7,534 nucleotides of DNA from JBFKOL01 sp041628815 (GTDB lineage Bacteria; Bacteroidota; Bacteroidia; Chitinophagales; Saprospiraceae): positions 1-7,534 of the forward strand of contig JBFKOL010000209.1 in assembly GCA_041628815.1 (NCBI GenBank), given 5' to 3'. Shown piece after piece: positions 1 to 7,400 of this stretch. Position 1 is the first letter of the stretch. Every line of letters begins with the position of its first letter. The notes beneath the pieces are model-generated. The model was not told the origin of the DNA, did no database searches, and saw nothing but the letters and a program-made list of their open reading frames with translations. Both the position numbers and the translations under genes were made by a program.

Positions 1-16
1 AAGGCCTGCTTTTTTT
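1..16 (+). terminator. Right arm and T-tract of a possible intrinsic terminator cut by the window edge
   Basis: The window opens with AAGGCCTGC followed directly by seven T residues (10-16). A GC-rich arm leading into a T-run is the usual 3' half of a rho-independent terminator on the + strand. The matching left arm (GCAGGCCTT or similar) would lie outside the window, so the hairpin cannot be confirmed. If real, it ends a + strand gene lying to the left, which would converge with the minus-strand gene at 96-641. The remaining bases to 95 are AT-rich with short T-runs, and I see no gene in them. Confidence 0.3.
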
Positions 17-95
17 CGCAACTGTCCGGCATTGTATCGCTTTTTGGGGTTTTTTCTGAAAAACGAAAATATGACAGACTTAAGATGTCCCGAAG

Positions 96-641
96 TTAAA
101 TTTTTGCTTCGCCTCCTGTGTTTTCTTCCCATGGTATGTCTTCTATGATGCTCATTATTTTGCCGTCCGGCAAAACCTCTACCGAATAGGCCTTGCTCTT
201 CATTGGATCGTAACCGCTGCCGCTCAATTCTTGTTCACCCATAACAATGTGTATGATATGCGATTCATCAATGGTAGCAGCAGAAGTGATAATGGTTTTA
301 CCATTGGAATAGGTTCCCGCCAAAACCATATTTGACACAAATCGGCCCTCATTATCAATTGTGGACAGGACGTATTCATAATTCATCAGCGCACCCTTCC
401 AGTAGACAATGCCAGTGATAGATGGGTTCACCACAAATTTAAAACACGGAATAATTTCGGTCAATTCATCGAGTGACACCCGAGACATTTCCGCGATGTA
501 GCGCTGCGCATCTTCGTTGAGGATTCCATTTTGATGACTAAAACCATTGACGCTTTCAGACGTTAAAATTAACGGTGGTGCAATCTGAGGAAAGAGGTCC
601 AGGAATTCGACTGCAGTGATAGATGGCTGATTTTTTATCAT
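96..641 (-). CDS. Hypothetical protein, 181 aa, probably cytoplasmic
   Basis: A complete minus-strand ORF of 181 codons with ATG at 641-639 and TAA at 98-96. I do not recognise the family and assign no function. The N-terminus (MIKNQPSITAVEFL) is neither a signal peptide nor a lipoprotein signal, and there is no membrane segment. The first 60 residues look helical. Residues from about 65 to 165 alternate polar and hydrophobic residues in a predicted beta-rich pattern. This includes YVLSTIDNEGRFVSNMVLAG, which resembles the 'sequence of a value, then a note of what changed' strands common in small Bacteroidota beta-sandwich proteins; that resemblance is impressionistic. The C-terminus is acidic (IIEDIPWEENTGGEAKI). 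The start is supported by a TACCTTTG element just upstream and by the lack of another Met before residue 52. The gene is transcribed divergently from the sdh operon, so it is not part of it. It is a likely real gene because its length, start and upstream promoter agree and no competing ORF covers the region. Confidence 0.72.
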   Translation of the reverse strand: MIKNQPSITAVEFLDLFPQIAPPLILTSESVNGFSHQNGILNEDAQRYIAEMSRVSLDELTEIIPCFKFVVNPSITGIVYWKGALMNYEYVLSTIDNEGRFVSNMVLAGTYSNGKTIITSAATIDESHIIHIVMGEQELSGSGYDPMKSKAYSVEVLPDGKIMSIIEDIPWEENTGGEAKI

Positions 642-645
642 TGTG

Positions 646-653
646 CAAAGGTA
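646..653 (-). promoter_or_regulatory. TAnnTTTG -7 element for the minus-strand hypothetical gene
   Basis: On the minus strand, 653 down to 646 reads TACCTTTG, a full match to the Bacteroidota primary-sigma -7 consensus TAnnTTTG. Only four bases separate it from the ATG at 641. Because transcription in this phylum begins a few bases after the element, the transcript would begin at or next to the start codon, making it leaderless or nearly so. I could not find a convincing TTG-type -33 element at the usual spacing, so the call rests on the -7 match and its position. Confidence 0.5.
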
Positions 654-743
654 TTGGGTTTTTGGATAATTGGCAGATGAAAACCAGGAGTCCGTGCTGA
701 CTATTTAGAAGATGAATAAATACGGATTCTTCTGAAAATAGAA

Positions 744-757
744 TTTATTTAAATAAA
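744..757. promoter_or_regulatory. Perfect 14-bp AT palindrome upstream of sdhC
   Basis: TTTATTTAAATAAA is a perfect inverted repeat centred between 750 and 751. It lies seven bases upstream of the sdhC -7 element, in the region where the -33 element and spacer should be. A symmetric site here could bind a dimeric regulator of sdh transcription. An all-A/T palindrome can also arise by chance in an AT-rich intergenic region, and it does not match the CRP/FNR-type half-sites I know, so this is only a candidate. Confidence 0.25.
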
Positions 758-764
758 GCATGCG

Positions 765-772
765 TATTTTTG
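765..772 (+). promoter_or_regulatory. TAnnTTTG -7 element of the sdhCAB operon
   Basis: TATTTTTG is a full match to the Bacteroidota -7 consensus TAnnTTTG. It lies 21 bases before the ATG at 794, so the message would have a short A-rich leader of roughly 15-18 nt (around CTAAAACGAAATTC), without a Shine-Dalgarno sequence, as is common in the phylum. The site overlaps the TTG codon at 770, which argues against that codon as the start of sdhC. No good TTG -33 element is visible at the expected distance; only a T-rich stretch occupies 744-750. Confidence 0.5.
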
Positions 773-793
773 CGGCAAACTAAAACGAAATTC

Positions 794-1477
794 ATGCGTT
801 GGCTTGTACTTTTTTTTAGATCGGGAATTGGAAAGAAGGTCATAATGAGCCTGACAGGTTTATTCCTGGTTCTCTTTCTTATTGTCCATTTGGTGGGCAA
901 CCTGCAACTCCTGAATAATGATGGCGGAGAATCGTTCAACACCTATGCCTATTTCATGACGCACAATCCCCTGATCAAGATGCTGTCATACGGACTTTAC
1001 TTTTTTATTTTATTACACGCCATCCAGGGAGTTGTGATCACATTATACAACAGAAGCGCAAAGGGAACAAAATATGCCAGGAGTTCCAATGATGGCACGT
1101 CCTGGGCGTCAAAGAACATGATGGCCCTGGGTGTCCTGATATTTGCCTTTCTCTGTATTCATATGGGAGACTTTTGGTGGAAGATGAAAAGCAGGTCCCT
1201 GGACGTTGTACAATATGCCGGGTATGACCACGAGGTACAGGATCTCTACGCCCGTGTGGCGGAGGCTTATTCCCATGAATGGATTGTTATCGTTTATCTG
1301 ATTGGTTTGGTGGCTCTTGGACTCCACCTTGTCCACGGCTTCCAAAGCGCTTTTACAACCCTTGGCCTCAGGCACAAGAAATATACGCCACTCATTAATG
1401 GCATTGGATGGTTGTATTCTGTCGTCGTGACACTTGGTTTTGCAATTATTCCTATCTGGATGTATTTTAATAATTGA
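794..1477 (+). CDS. sdhC: Succinate dehydrogenase cytochrome b subunit (SdhC), complex II membrane anchor
   Basis: Membrane anchor of succinate:menaquinone oxidoreductase, 227 aa from ATG 794. It is the single-subunit, di-heme cytochrome b558 type (Bacillus/Wolinella/Bacteroidota style), so no sdhD is expected and none is present. Five hydrophobic helices are visible, at about residues 16-40, 62-84, 108-128, 163-185 and 204-224. Histidines placed as heme b ligands are His32 (in LIVHLVGN), His75 (LLHAIQG), His123 (LCIHMGDFWW) and His178 (GLHLVHGFQSA). I chose His178 over His181 because its spacing to the following Gly matches the B. subtilis ligand. The reading frame extends upstream to a TTG at 770, but that codon is inside the -7 promoter element, and family members normally start just before a short basic segment like MRWLVLFFRSGIGKK, so ATG 794 is preferred. 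First gene of the operon; sdhA follows after 4 nt. Confidence 0.95.
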   Translation: MRWLVLFFRSGIGKKVIMSLTGLFLVLFLIVHLVGNLQLLNNDGGESFNTYAYFMTHNPLIKMLSYGLYFFILLHAIQGVVITLYNRSAKGTKYARSSNDGTSWASKNMMALGVLIFAFLCIHMGDFWWKMKSRSLDVVQYAGYDHEVQDLYARVAEAYSHEWIVIVYLIGLVALGLHLVHGFQSAFTTLGLRHKKYTPLINGIGWLYSVVVTLGFAIIPIWMYFNN

Positions 1478-1481
1478 TTGA

Positions 1482-3482
1482 ATGATGAAACTAGATTCAA
1501 AAATACCCTCAGGAAGTCTCAGCGAAAAGTGGAAAAACTACAGGGGCACAATGAACCTCGTAGCTCCCAACAACAAGAGAAATATTGAAGTTATTATTGT
1601 CGGTACAGGCCTTGCAGGGGCTTCAGCGGCAGCATCGCTGGGAGAACTCGGCTATAATGTCAAGGCATTTACTTTTCACGACAGCCCAAGAAGAGCGCAC
1701 AGCATAGCTGCCCAGGGCGGCATCAATGCGGCAAAGAATTACAAAAACGATGGTGACAGCATTTACAGGCTGTTTTATGACACTATCAAGGGTGGAGATT
1801 ACAGGTCTCGAGAAGCCAATGTCTATCGCTTGGCTGAAGTCAGCACCGAAATAATTGACCAGGCCGTTGCACAGGGTGTACCTTTCGCAAGGGAATATGG
1901 CGGATTGCTCGAAAATCGCTCATTCGGCGGGGTGCAGGTATCGAGGACCTTCTATGCAAGGGGACAGACGGGACAGCAATTGCTCCTTGGAGCCTACCAG
2001 GCTTTGTCCAGGCAGATTTCAACTGGACAGGTGACAATGTACAACAGACATGAAATGCTGGATGTGGTGCTTGTCGATGGAAAAGCACGCGGGATCATTA
2101 CGCGAAATCTCATTACAGGCGCTATTGAAAGACATGCCGCTCATTGTGTGGTCCTGGCCACAGGAGGTTATGGAAATGTCTATTATCTGTCAACCAATGC
2201 GATGGGGTGCAATGTCAGCGCTGCATGGCGGGCTGTCAGAAGAGGCGCCTTCATGGCCAATCCATGTTTCACACAGATTCACCCGACATGTATTCCGGTA
2301 TCAGGAGACTACCAATCCAAGCTGACGCTCATGTCAGAATCATTGCGTAACGACGGTCGGGTATGGGTGCCTAAAAAAGCCGAAGACGCCAAAGCGATCA
2401 GGGAGGGGAAAATGAACGGCAGCGATGTGCCCGAAGAAGACAGGGATTATTACCTGGAAAGAAGGTACCCGGCATTCGGAAACCTGGTGCCCAGGGATGT
2501 TGCCTCAAGAGCGGCGAAAAAAGCCACGGACTCCGGCAACGGCGTCGCGCCGACGGGCCTGGCCGTATTCCTCGATTTTGCGGATGCCATAGAAAGATAT
2601 GGAAAAGCGGAAGCCCATTCACGCGGGCTCAATGGAACGATTTCAAAGGACACAATTATCAAACTGGGCGAAGAAATTGTATCCCAGAAATATGGCAATC
2701 TCTTCGAGATGTATGAAAAAATCACAGGAGACAATCCATATAAAACGCCCATGAAGATCTATCCTGCTGTGCACTACACGATGGGTGGTCTTTGGGTCGA
2801 TTATAATCTTGAAACGAACATCCCCGGGCTGTTTGCTGTCGGGGAAGCCAATTTCTCTGATCACGGGGCCAACAGGCTGGGGGCATCAGCCCTCATGCAG
2901 GGACTCGCAGACGGATACTTTGTGTTACCGTATACCATCGGACAATTTCTAAGCAATGAAATCAGGACGCCTGCATTCAGTCCGGAGCTGCCCGAGTTCC
3001 AGGAAGCCGAAATAGGCGTCAGGTCAAGAATAGACAGCCTGATGAACATTAAAGGAGACAAGTCCGTTGAAAGTTATCACAGGGCCCTGGGAAAGATTAT
3101 GTGGGAATACTGCGGTATGTCACGCAATGCAGAAGGCCTGAAAAGGGGAAGACAAGAGATACGCGAACTCAGGGCGTCATTCTATAAGAACATATTCATA
3201 CCCGGTGATACCGACGAGTTCAATCCCGAACTTGAAAAGGCTTACAGAGTAGCCGACTTCCTGGAACTCGGCGAGCTCATGATGCTGGACGCCCTTGACC
3301 GCAACGAATCTTGCGGGGGCCACTTCAGGGAGGAATACAAAACGGAGCAGGGCGAAGCGCTGCGCAATGACGAAGATTATACCTATGTGTCTGCGTGGGA
3401 GTGGGATGGCGATAATCCTGTTTTACACAAGGAGAATCTCGAATTTGAAAATGTTGAACTAAAAACCAGAAGTTATAAATAA
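1482..3482 (+). CDS. sdhA: Succinate dehydrogenase flavoprotein subunit (SdhA)
   Basis: Catalytic subunit of complex II on the cytoplasmic side of the membrane; oxidises succinate to fumarate and passes electrons to SdhB. It has 666 aa, the usual length for the Bacteroidota form. The dinucleotide-binding motif GTGLAG is at residues 41-46. His73 in RRAHSIAAQGGINAAK is the expected covalent FAD attachment site. Substrate-site residues are His267 (IHPTC), Arg338 (LVPRDVASR, the proton-shuttle arginine), His431 (AVHYTMGG) and Arg465 (DHGANRLGAS). The C-terminal domain ends in the family-typical FENVELKTRSYK. Two ATGs are adjacent at 1482 and 1485; I use the first, giving MMKLDSKIPSG, close to the usual MxKLDSKIP start. 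The gene lies 4 nt after sdhC and 1 nt before sdhB, so it is co-transcribed and probably translationally coupled. No frameshift or missing catalytic residue is seen. Fumarate reductase activity in reverse cannot be excluded from sequence. Confidence 0.98.
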   Translation: MMKLDSKIPSGSLSEKWKNYRGTMNLVAPNNKRNIEVIIVGTGLAGASAAASLGELGYNVKAFTFHDSPRRAHSIAAQGGINAAKNYKNDGDSIYRLFYDTIKGGDYRSREANVYRLAEVSTEIIDQAVAQGVPFAREYGGLLENRSFGGVQVSRTFYARGQTGQQLLLGAYQALSRQISTGQVTMYNRHEMLDVVLVDGKARGIITRNLITGAIERHAAHCVVLATGGYGNVYYLSTNAMGCNVSAAWRAVRRGAFMANPCFTQIHPTCIPVSGDYQSKLTLMSESLRNDGRVWVPKKAEDAKAIREGKMNGSDVPEEDRDYYLERRYPAFGNLVPRDVASRAAKKATDSGNGVAPTGLAVFLDFADAIERYGKAEAHSRGLNGTISKDTIIKLGEEIVSQKYGNLFEMYEKITGDNPYKTPMKIYPAVHYTMGGLWVDYNLETNIPGLFAVGEANFSDHGANRLGASALMQGLADGYFVLPYTIGQFLSNEIRTPAFSPELPEFQEAEIGVRSRIDSLMNIKGDKSVESYHRALGKIMWEYCGMSRNAEGLKRGRQEIRELRASFYKNIFIPGDTDEFNPELEKAYRVADFLELGELMMLDALDRNESCGGHFREEYKTEQGEALRNDEDYTYVSAWEWDGDNPVLHKENLEFENVELKTRSYK

Positions 3483-3483
3483 T

Positions 3484-4230
3484 ATGAAGCTGACATTAAA
3501 GATCTGGAGACAAAAGAACAGCAAAGCCAAGGGCGCTTTTGAGACATACCAGGTTGAGGCCAATGAACACATGTCTTTCCTGGAAATGCTCGATGTTTTG
3601 AACGAGCGACTTATCAGTGAAAAAAAGGTGCCGGTAGCCTTTGATCACGATTGCCGGGAGGGCATTTGCGGCACTTGCGACATGGTCATTAACGGAAGGC
3701 CTCACGGGCCGATGAAAGGAACGACCGCATGTCAGCTTCACATGCGCTTTTTCAAGGATGGCGACACGATCACAATTGAACCGTTCAGGGCCATGGCTTT
3801 TCCGGTAGTGAAGGACCTTGTTGTCGACCGGTCTGCCTTTGACCGGATCATCCAGGCTGGTGGATATATTTCGGTCAACACCGGCCAGGCCCCCGATGGC
3901 AATGCGATCCCTATTGAAAAGGAGGTGGCTTCCCATGCTTTTGACTCTGCAGCTTGTATTGGATGTGGTGCTTGTGTGGCGGCATGCCCCAATGGTTCCG
4001 CCATGCTTTTCACTTCAGCAAAGATCAACCATCTCGGCCTTTTGCCGCAGGGAGAGGTCGAACAGGACAGGCGGGTCATCAATATGGTCAACCAAATGGA
4101 CAAAGAAGGGTTTGGCCGCTGCTCGAATGTGGGATCCTGTGAAGCGGAATGCCCCAAGGAGATCAGCGTCGACAACATCGCGGCACTCAATAAGTACTAC
4201 CTGAAAGCAGTTTTTGCTTCGTCCGTCTGA
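3484..4230 (+). CDS. sdhB: Succinate dehydrogenase iron-sulfur subunit (SdhB)
   Basis: Electron-transfer subunit linking SdhA flavin to the heme and quinone sites in SdhC; 248 aa, normal length. The N-terminal ferredoxin-like domain carries the [2Fe-2S] ligands Cys57, Cys62, Cys65 (in DCREGICGTCDM) and Cys83. The C-terminal domain holds the [4Fe-4S] ligands Cys158, Cys161, Cys164 (CIGCGACVAACP) and, for the [3Fe-4S] cluster, Cys168, Cys213 and Cys219, with Cys223 (CSNVGSCEAECPKEI) as the remaining cysteine. As in the family, the last cysteine of each of these two groups (Cys168 and Cys223) crosses over to ligate the other cluster. All expected ligands are present. The ATG at 3484 begins 1 nt after the sdhA stop codon. 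The last gene of the operon; the stop at 4228-4230 is followed by an intergenic region with at most a weak stem-loop. Confidence 0.98.
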   Translation: MKLTLKIWRQKNSKAKGAFETYQVEANEHMSFLEMLDVLNERLISEKKVPVAFDHDCREGICGTCDMVINGRPHGPMKGTTACQLHMRFFKDGDTITIEPFRAMAFPVVKDLVVDRSAFDRIIQAGGYISVNTGQAPDGNAIPIEKEVASHAFDSAACIGCGACVAACPNGSAMLFTSAKINHLGLLPQGEVEQDRRVINMVNQMDKEGFGRCSNVGSCEAECPKEISVDNIAALNKYYLKAVFASSV

Positions 4231-4267
4231 CCTAAGAAACATACCTATCAATGGTTTTGCGACCAAA

Positions 4268-4289
4268 CAGTGATCGAATTAATCAACTG
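4268..4289 (+). terminator. Weak stem-loop downstream of sdhB, possible operon terminator
   Basis: CAGTGAT (4268-4274) can pair with ATCAACTG (4282-4289) around a 7-nt loop, with one bulged base. It lies 38 nt after the sdhB stop codon. There is no T-tract after it, so it is not a classical intrinsic terminator; it could instead stabilise the 3' end of the message. It is the best hairpin I found in 4231-4386, but seven pairs with a bulge could occur by chance. Confidence 0.2.
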
Positions 4290-4336
4290 AAGGGATAAAG
4301 TGATTTATTTCCCGGGGGTATCAGCAACATCAGCAC

Positions 4337-4367
4337 TTGAATATTAGCCGAAAAGGGCTTAATTTAA
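4337..4367 (+). promoter_or_regulatory. Possible -33/-7 promoter for the large repeat protein
   Basis: TTG at 4337-4339 is followed, after a 20-nt spacer, by TAATTTAA at 4360-4367. The spacing fits the Bacteroidota -33/-7 arrangement (TTG, about 19-21 nt, TAnnTTTG). The -7 half matches TAnnTT but ends AA rather than TG, so it is imperfect. It would give a leader of about 15 nt before the ATG at 4387. No better TAnnTTTG match is visible between the sdhB stop and this start. Confidence 0.28.
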
Positions 4368-4386
4368 TAGGTTGATCTTAAGTCCC

Positions 4387-4485
4387 ATGGCTATGAATAA
4401 CCACTCTCTCTCCTCCCTTACGGCTGTTTTTATAAGTTTCTTTTTTCTCCTCGTCCTAATTGTTCAAGTAAAACCGGTGCAAGGC
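4387..4485 (+). other. Signal peptide of the repeat protein
   Basis: Residues 1-33. The N-terminal part (MAMNNHSLSS) has no basic residue, which is slightly unusual. A hydrophobic stretch follows (LTAVFISFFFLLVLIV, residues 11-26), then QVKPVQG with small Gly at -1 and Val at -3 before Gln34. There is no lipobox cysteine, so cleavage by signal peptidase I and export to the periplasm are expected, followed by outer-membrane translocation by an unseen system. Confidence 0.8.
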
Positions 4486-7400
4486 CAACTTTGGCTTGAA
4501 GAAAAGATACTTCCGGAAGTTCCCGGCTTTCCTTTTGTGCTTGGTTCAGGCGACAAAGCGGGAAGCAGTGTGGCCATAGATGGTAATTATGCTATTGTTG
4601 GTGCGCCGTATTCTGACAGCTTTTTCAGCAGCGGTGGCATGGCATTGATCTATGAATGGGACGGATCTGCATGGGTCCAGGCACAAGGCCTATTTCCATC
4701 GGATGGTGCGGCATATGATGAATTTGGTTATTCGGTGGCTATTTCTGGCACAACAGCACTCGTAGGGTCTCGTTTTGGCGACGGCAACGTCGGCAATTCT
4801 GGTGCCGCCTATATTTTTGAAAAAATAGGAGGGGCGTGGAACCAGGTAGCTAAGCTCACAGTGTCAAACGGGGCGTATGCTGATGATTTTGGTTCTTCGG
4901 TATCCATTTCTGGGGGCACGGCCATTGTGGGCGCGTCCGGCAATGACGACAATGGGTCAGGTTCGGGCGCTGCCTATGTTTTCGAGAAACCTGCAGGCGG
5001 ATGGAGTGACACAACGGAAACAATAAAATTGTCGCCATCAGACCCCGCAGCAAATAAACAATTTGGCAAGTCGGTCTCCATTTCTGACAGCACAGCTATA
5101 GTAGGAGCCTATTATGGAAATGGCAATGTAAGCTCAACTGGGGCGGCATATATATTTGAAAGATCTGGAGGCACCTGGAGTCAGGTTTCAAAAATAACAG
5201 CTTCTGACGGAGCGGCATACGATAATTTTGGATGGTCGGTCTCCATTTCTGACAGCATAGCTGTTGTTGGCGCATATTTGGATGACGACAATGGTGGTGG
5301 TTCAGGCTCCGCCTATATTTTTGAAATAACCGGAGGCGCATGGACACAAGTGGATAAGTTGACACCTTCCGACGGTACAGGTGCAGACTATTTTGGATAT
5401 TCAGTCAGCGTTTCAGACAGCACTGTTGTAATTGGTGCCTACAGAGACGATGACAATGGCAGTGATTCAGGCTCTGCCTACATTTTTGAAAAGGACGGAG
5501 GCCCCTGGACCCAGGTGTCTAAATTCACGGCTTCTGATGGGGTAGCCGGTGATTATTTTGGATGGTCCGTGTCCATTTCCGGCACCACGGCATTGGTGGG
5601 TACACCTCAGGATGATGACAAAGGATCAAATTCGGGATCAACATATCTTTTTGAAAAACCCGTAGGAGGATGGACTGATATAACAGAGACGGTCAAATTG
5701 CCGACTTTCGGGGGAGTAGCAGGAGAGGACTTTGCCGGCGCAGTGTCATTATCCGGCTCGACAGCTATAGTAGGGGCTCGTCAAAGTGATGGCAATGAAG
5801 GTGAATCGGGTGCTGTATTTATTTTTGAAAATAACGGAAGCTCTTGGACCCAGATAGCTAAGCTCATCGCGTCTGATGGGGCATCTGGAGATGTTTTTGG
5901 AAAAGCTTTATCCATTTCTGGAAATACAGTCGTCGTTGGTGTACCTGGCGACGATGACGACGGCACCAGCTCCGGTTCGGCCTATATATTTGTAAAGCCA
6001 CCCTCGGGATGGACCGATACAACAGAGACGGCCAAGCTTACAGCTTCTGACGGGGCAAGCTATGACTATTTTGGCGAATCTGTGGCCATTTCTGACAGCA
6101 CTGTTATAGTAGGCGCCCACGGCAATGATGCCAACGGACCGTTATCTGGTGCCGCCTATATCTTTGAAAAACCCATACCAGGGTGGAGCGATACGACGGA
6201 GACAGTGAAGTTGACCCCATATAGCGGAGGCGGGTATTTCGGCTACTCAGTATCCATTTCCGGTACGAAAGCCATAGTGGGGGCCTACAATGATAATGTG
6301 AATGGCATTAGTTCTGGTTCGGCTTCCGTTTTTGTTGAAATAGGTGGAAACTGGTATCAACTGGCAAAGCTGACCCCTTCAAATGCAGCCAACGGGGATT
6401 GGTTTGGTTTTTCCGTTTCTATTTCAGGCAACACTGCGATAGTTGGGCAATCGAAGAATGGCTATAATTCGGCGTATATTTTTGAGGAAACCAGTGGCAC
6501 GTGGCTTCAGAAGGCCAGGCTGACGGCATCCGATGGTGCTTATGGCGATTATTTTGGGCGATCTGTGGCCATATCGGGGGATAGAGCGATAGTGGGGGCC
6601 CACTATGACGATGACAATGGCACAAATTCCGGCTCGGCTTATATTTTTGAAAAGCCTTTATTTGGATGGGCGGATACAACAGAGACAGCTAAGCTTGTGG
6701 CATTTGATGGTTCGGAATACGATTTCTTTGGTCTGCCTGTTTCAATCTTTGACACCACAGCTATCATTGGCGCAACTGGCGATGACGACAATGGCGCCAA
6801 TTCAGGTTCTGCCTATATATTTCATAAAAGCCTCATTCCTGTAGCTAAATGCCGCCATCATACTGCTTACCTTGATGCGGGCGGTTACGTCACTGTCAGT
6901 CCCGATTCTATTGACAACGGATCTTTGGCTACGGCCGGTATTGACTCACTTAGTCTAAGCGCTTCCCAGTTTGGCTGTTCCGAATTGGGTGCCAACAGCG
7001 TTGTCCTCACCGTGACAGACCTCATTGGAAATACCAGTACTTGTTCAGCCACAGTCACAGTACAGGATACTATCCCACCTGTTGCCAGCTGCCAGAATGC
7101 AACGGCTCAACTTGACACCCTGGGAAATGTATCCATACTCGTTTCTGATATTAACAATGGGTCCACCGATGCCTGTGGTATATTGAATACGGCGATCAAT
7201 GAAAGTGATTTCACATGTTTGGACGCGGGAGACAACACCGTTATTCTTACTGTATCTGACAACAACGGGAACAGCAGCACCTGTGAGACGACAGTCACTG
7301 TTCAGGACCTGGTGCCACCACCGACTCCTACCTGTATGGATGTAACTGTGCAGCTGGACGTCTCGGGCCAAGTTTCAATCATACAAAGCCAAGTGGATTC

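Noticed and set aside
91..111. CGAAG/CTTCG inverted repeat at the end of the minus-strand gene as a terminator
   Set aside because: Only five base pairs with an 11-nt loop, it overlaps the stop codon and last codons, and no T-tract follows on the minus strand.
770..793. TTG at 770 as start codon of sdhC
   Set aside because: The codon is part of a TAnnTTTG promoter element, and ATG 794 gives an N-terminus typical of the family.
3496..4190. Two long overlapping antisense ORFs (146 and 150 codons) opposite sdhB
   Set aside because: SdhB is certain from its 11 cluster cysteines, and the antisense frames have no recognisable domains or promoters. They are shadows of its codon composition.
3818..4204. 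Plus-strand ORF of 128 codons in another frame within sdhB
   Set aside because: Lies wholly inside sdhB, shows no family features and starts in the middle of conserved SdhB coding sequence.
4252..4265. TGGT/ACCA inverted repeat as terminator after sdhB
   Set aside because: A four-base stem with no T-tract; too weak to support.
4231..4386. Missing sdhD or a further complex II gene after sdhB
   Set aside because: The stretch is non-coding, and the five-helix di-heme SdhC type needs no second anchor subunit.
4549..6831. Regularly spaced repeats resembling a CRISPR array
   Set aside because: The period is 165-174 bp, the repeats are imperfect and coding throughout, and there are no short palindromic repeats with unique spacers.
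4856..7371. Series of antisense ORFs of 61-108 codons across the repeat gene
   Set aside because: They share repeated His/Pro/Gln-rich patterns (such as CHCR, NHHH), the mirror of the repeated FG-GAP codons, so they are shadow frames of one repeated sequence.
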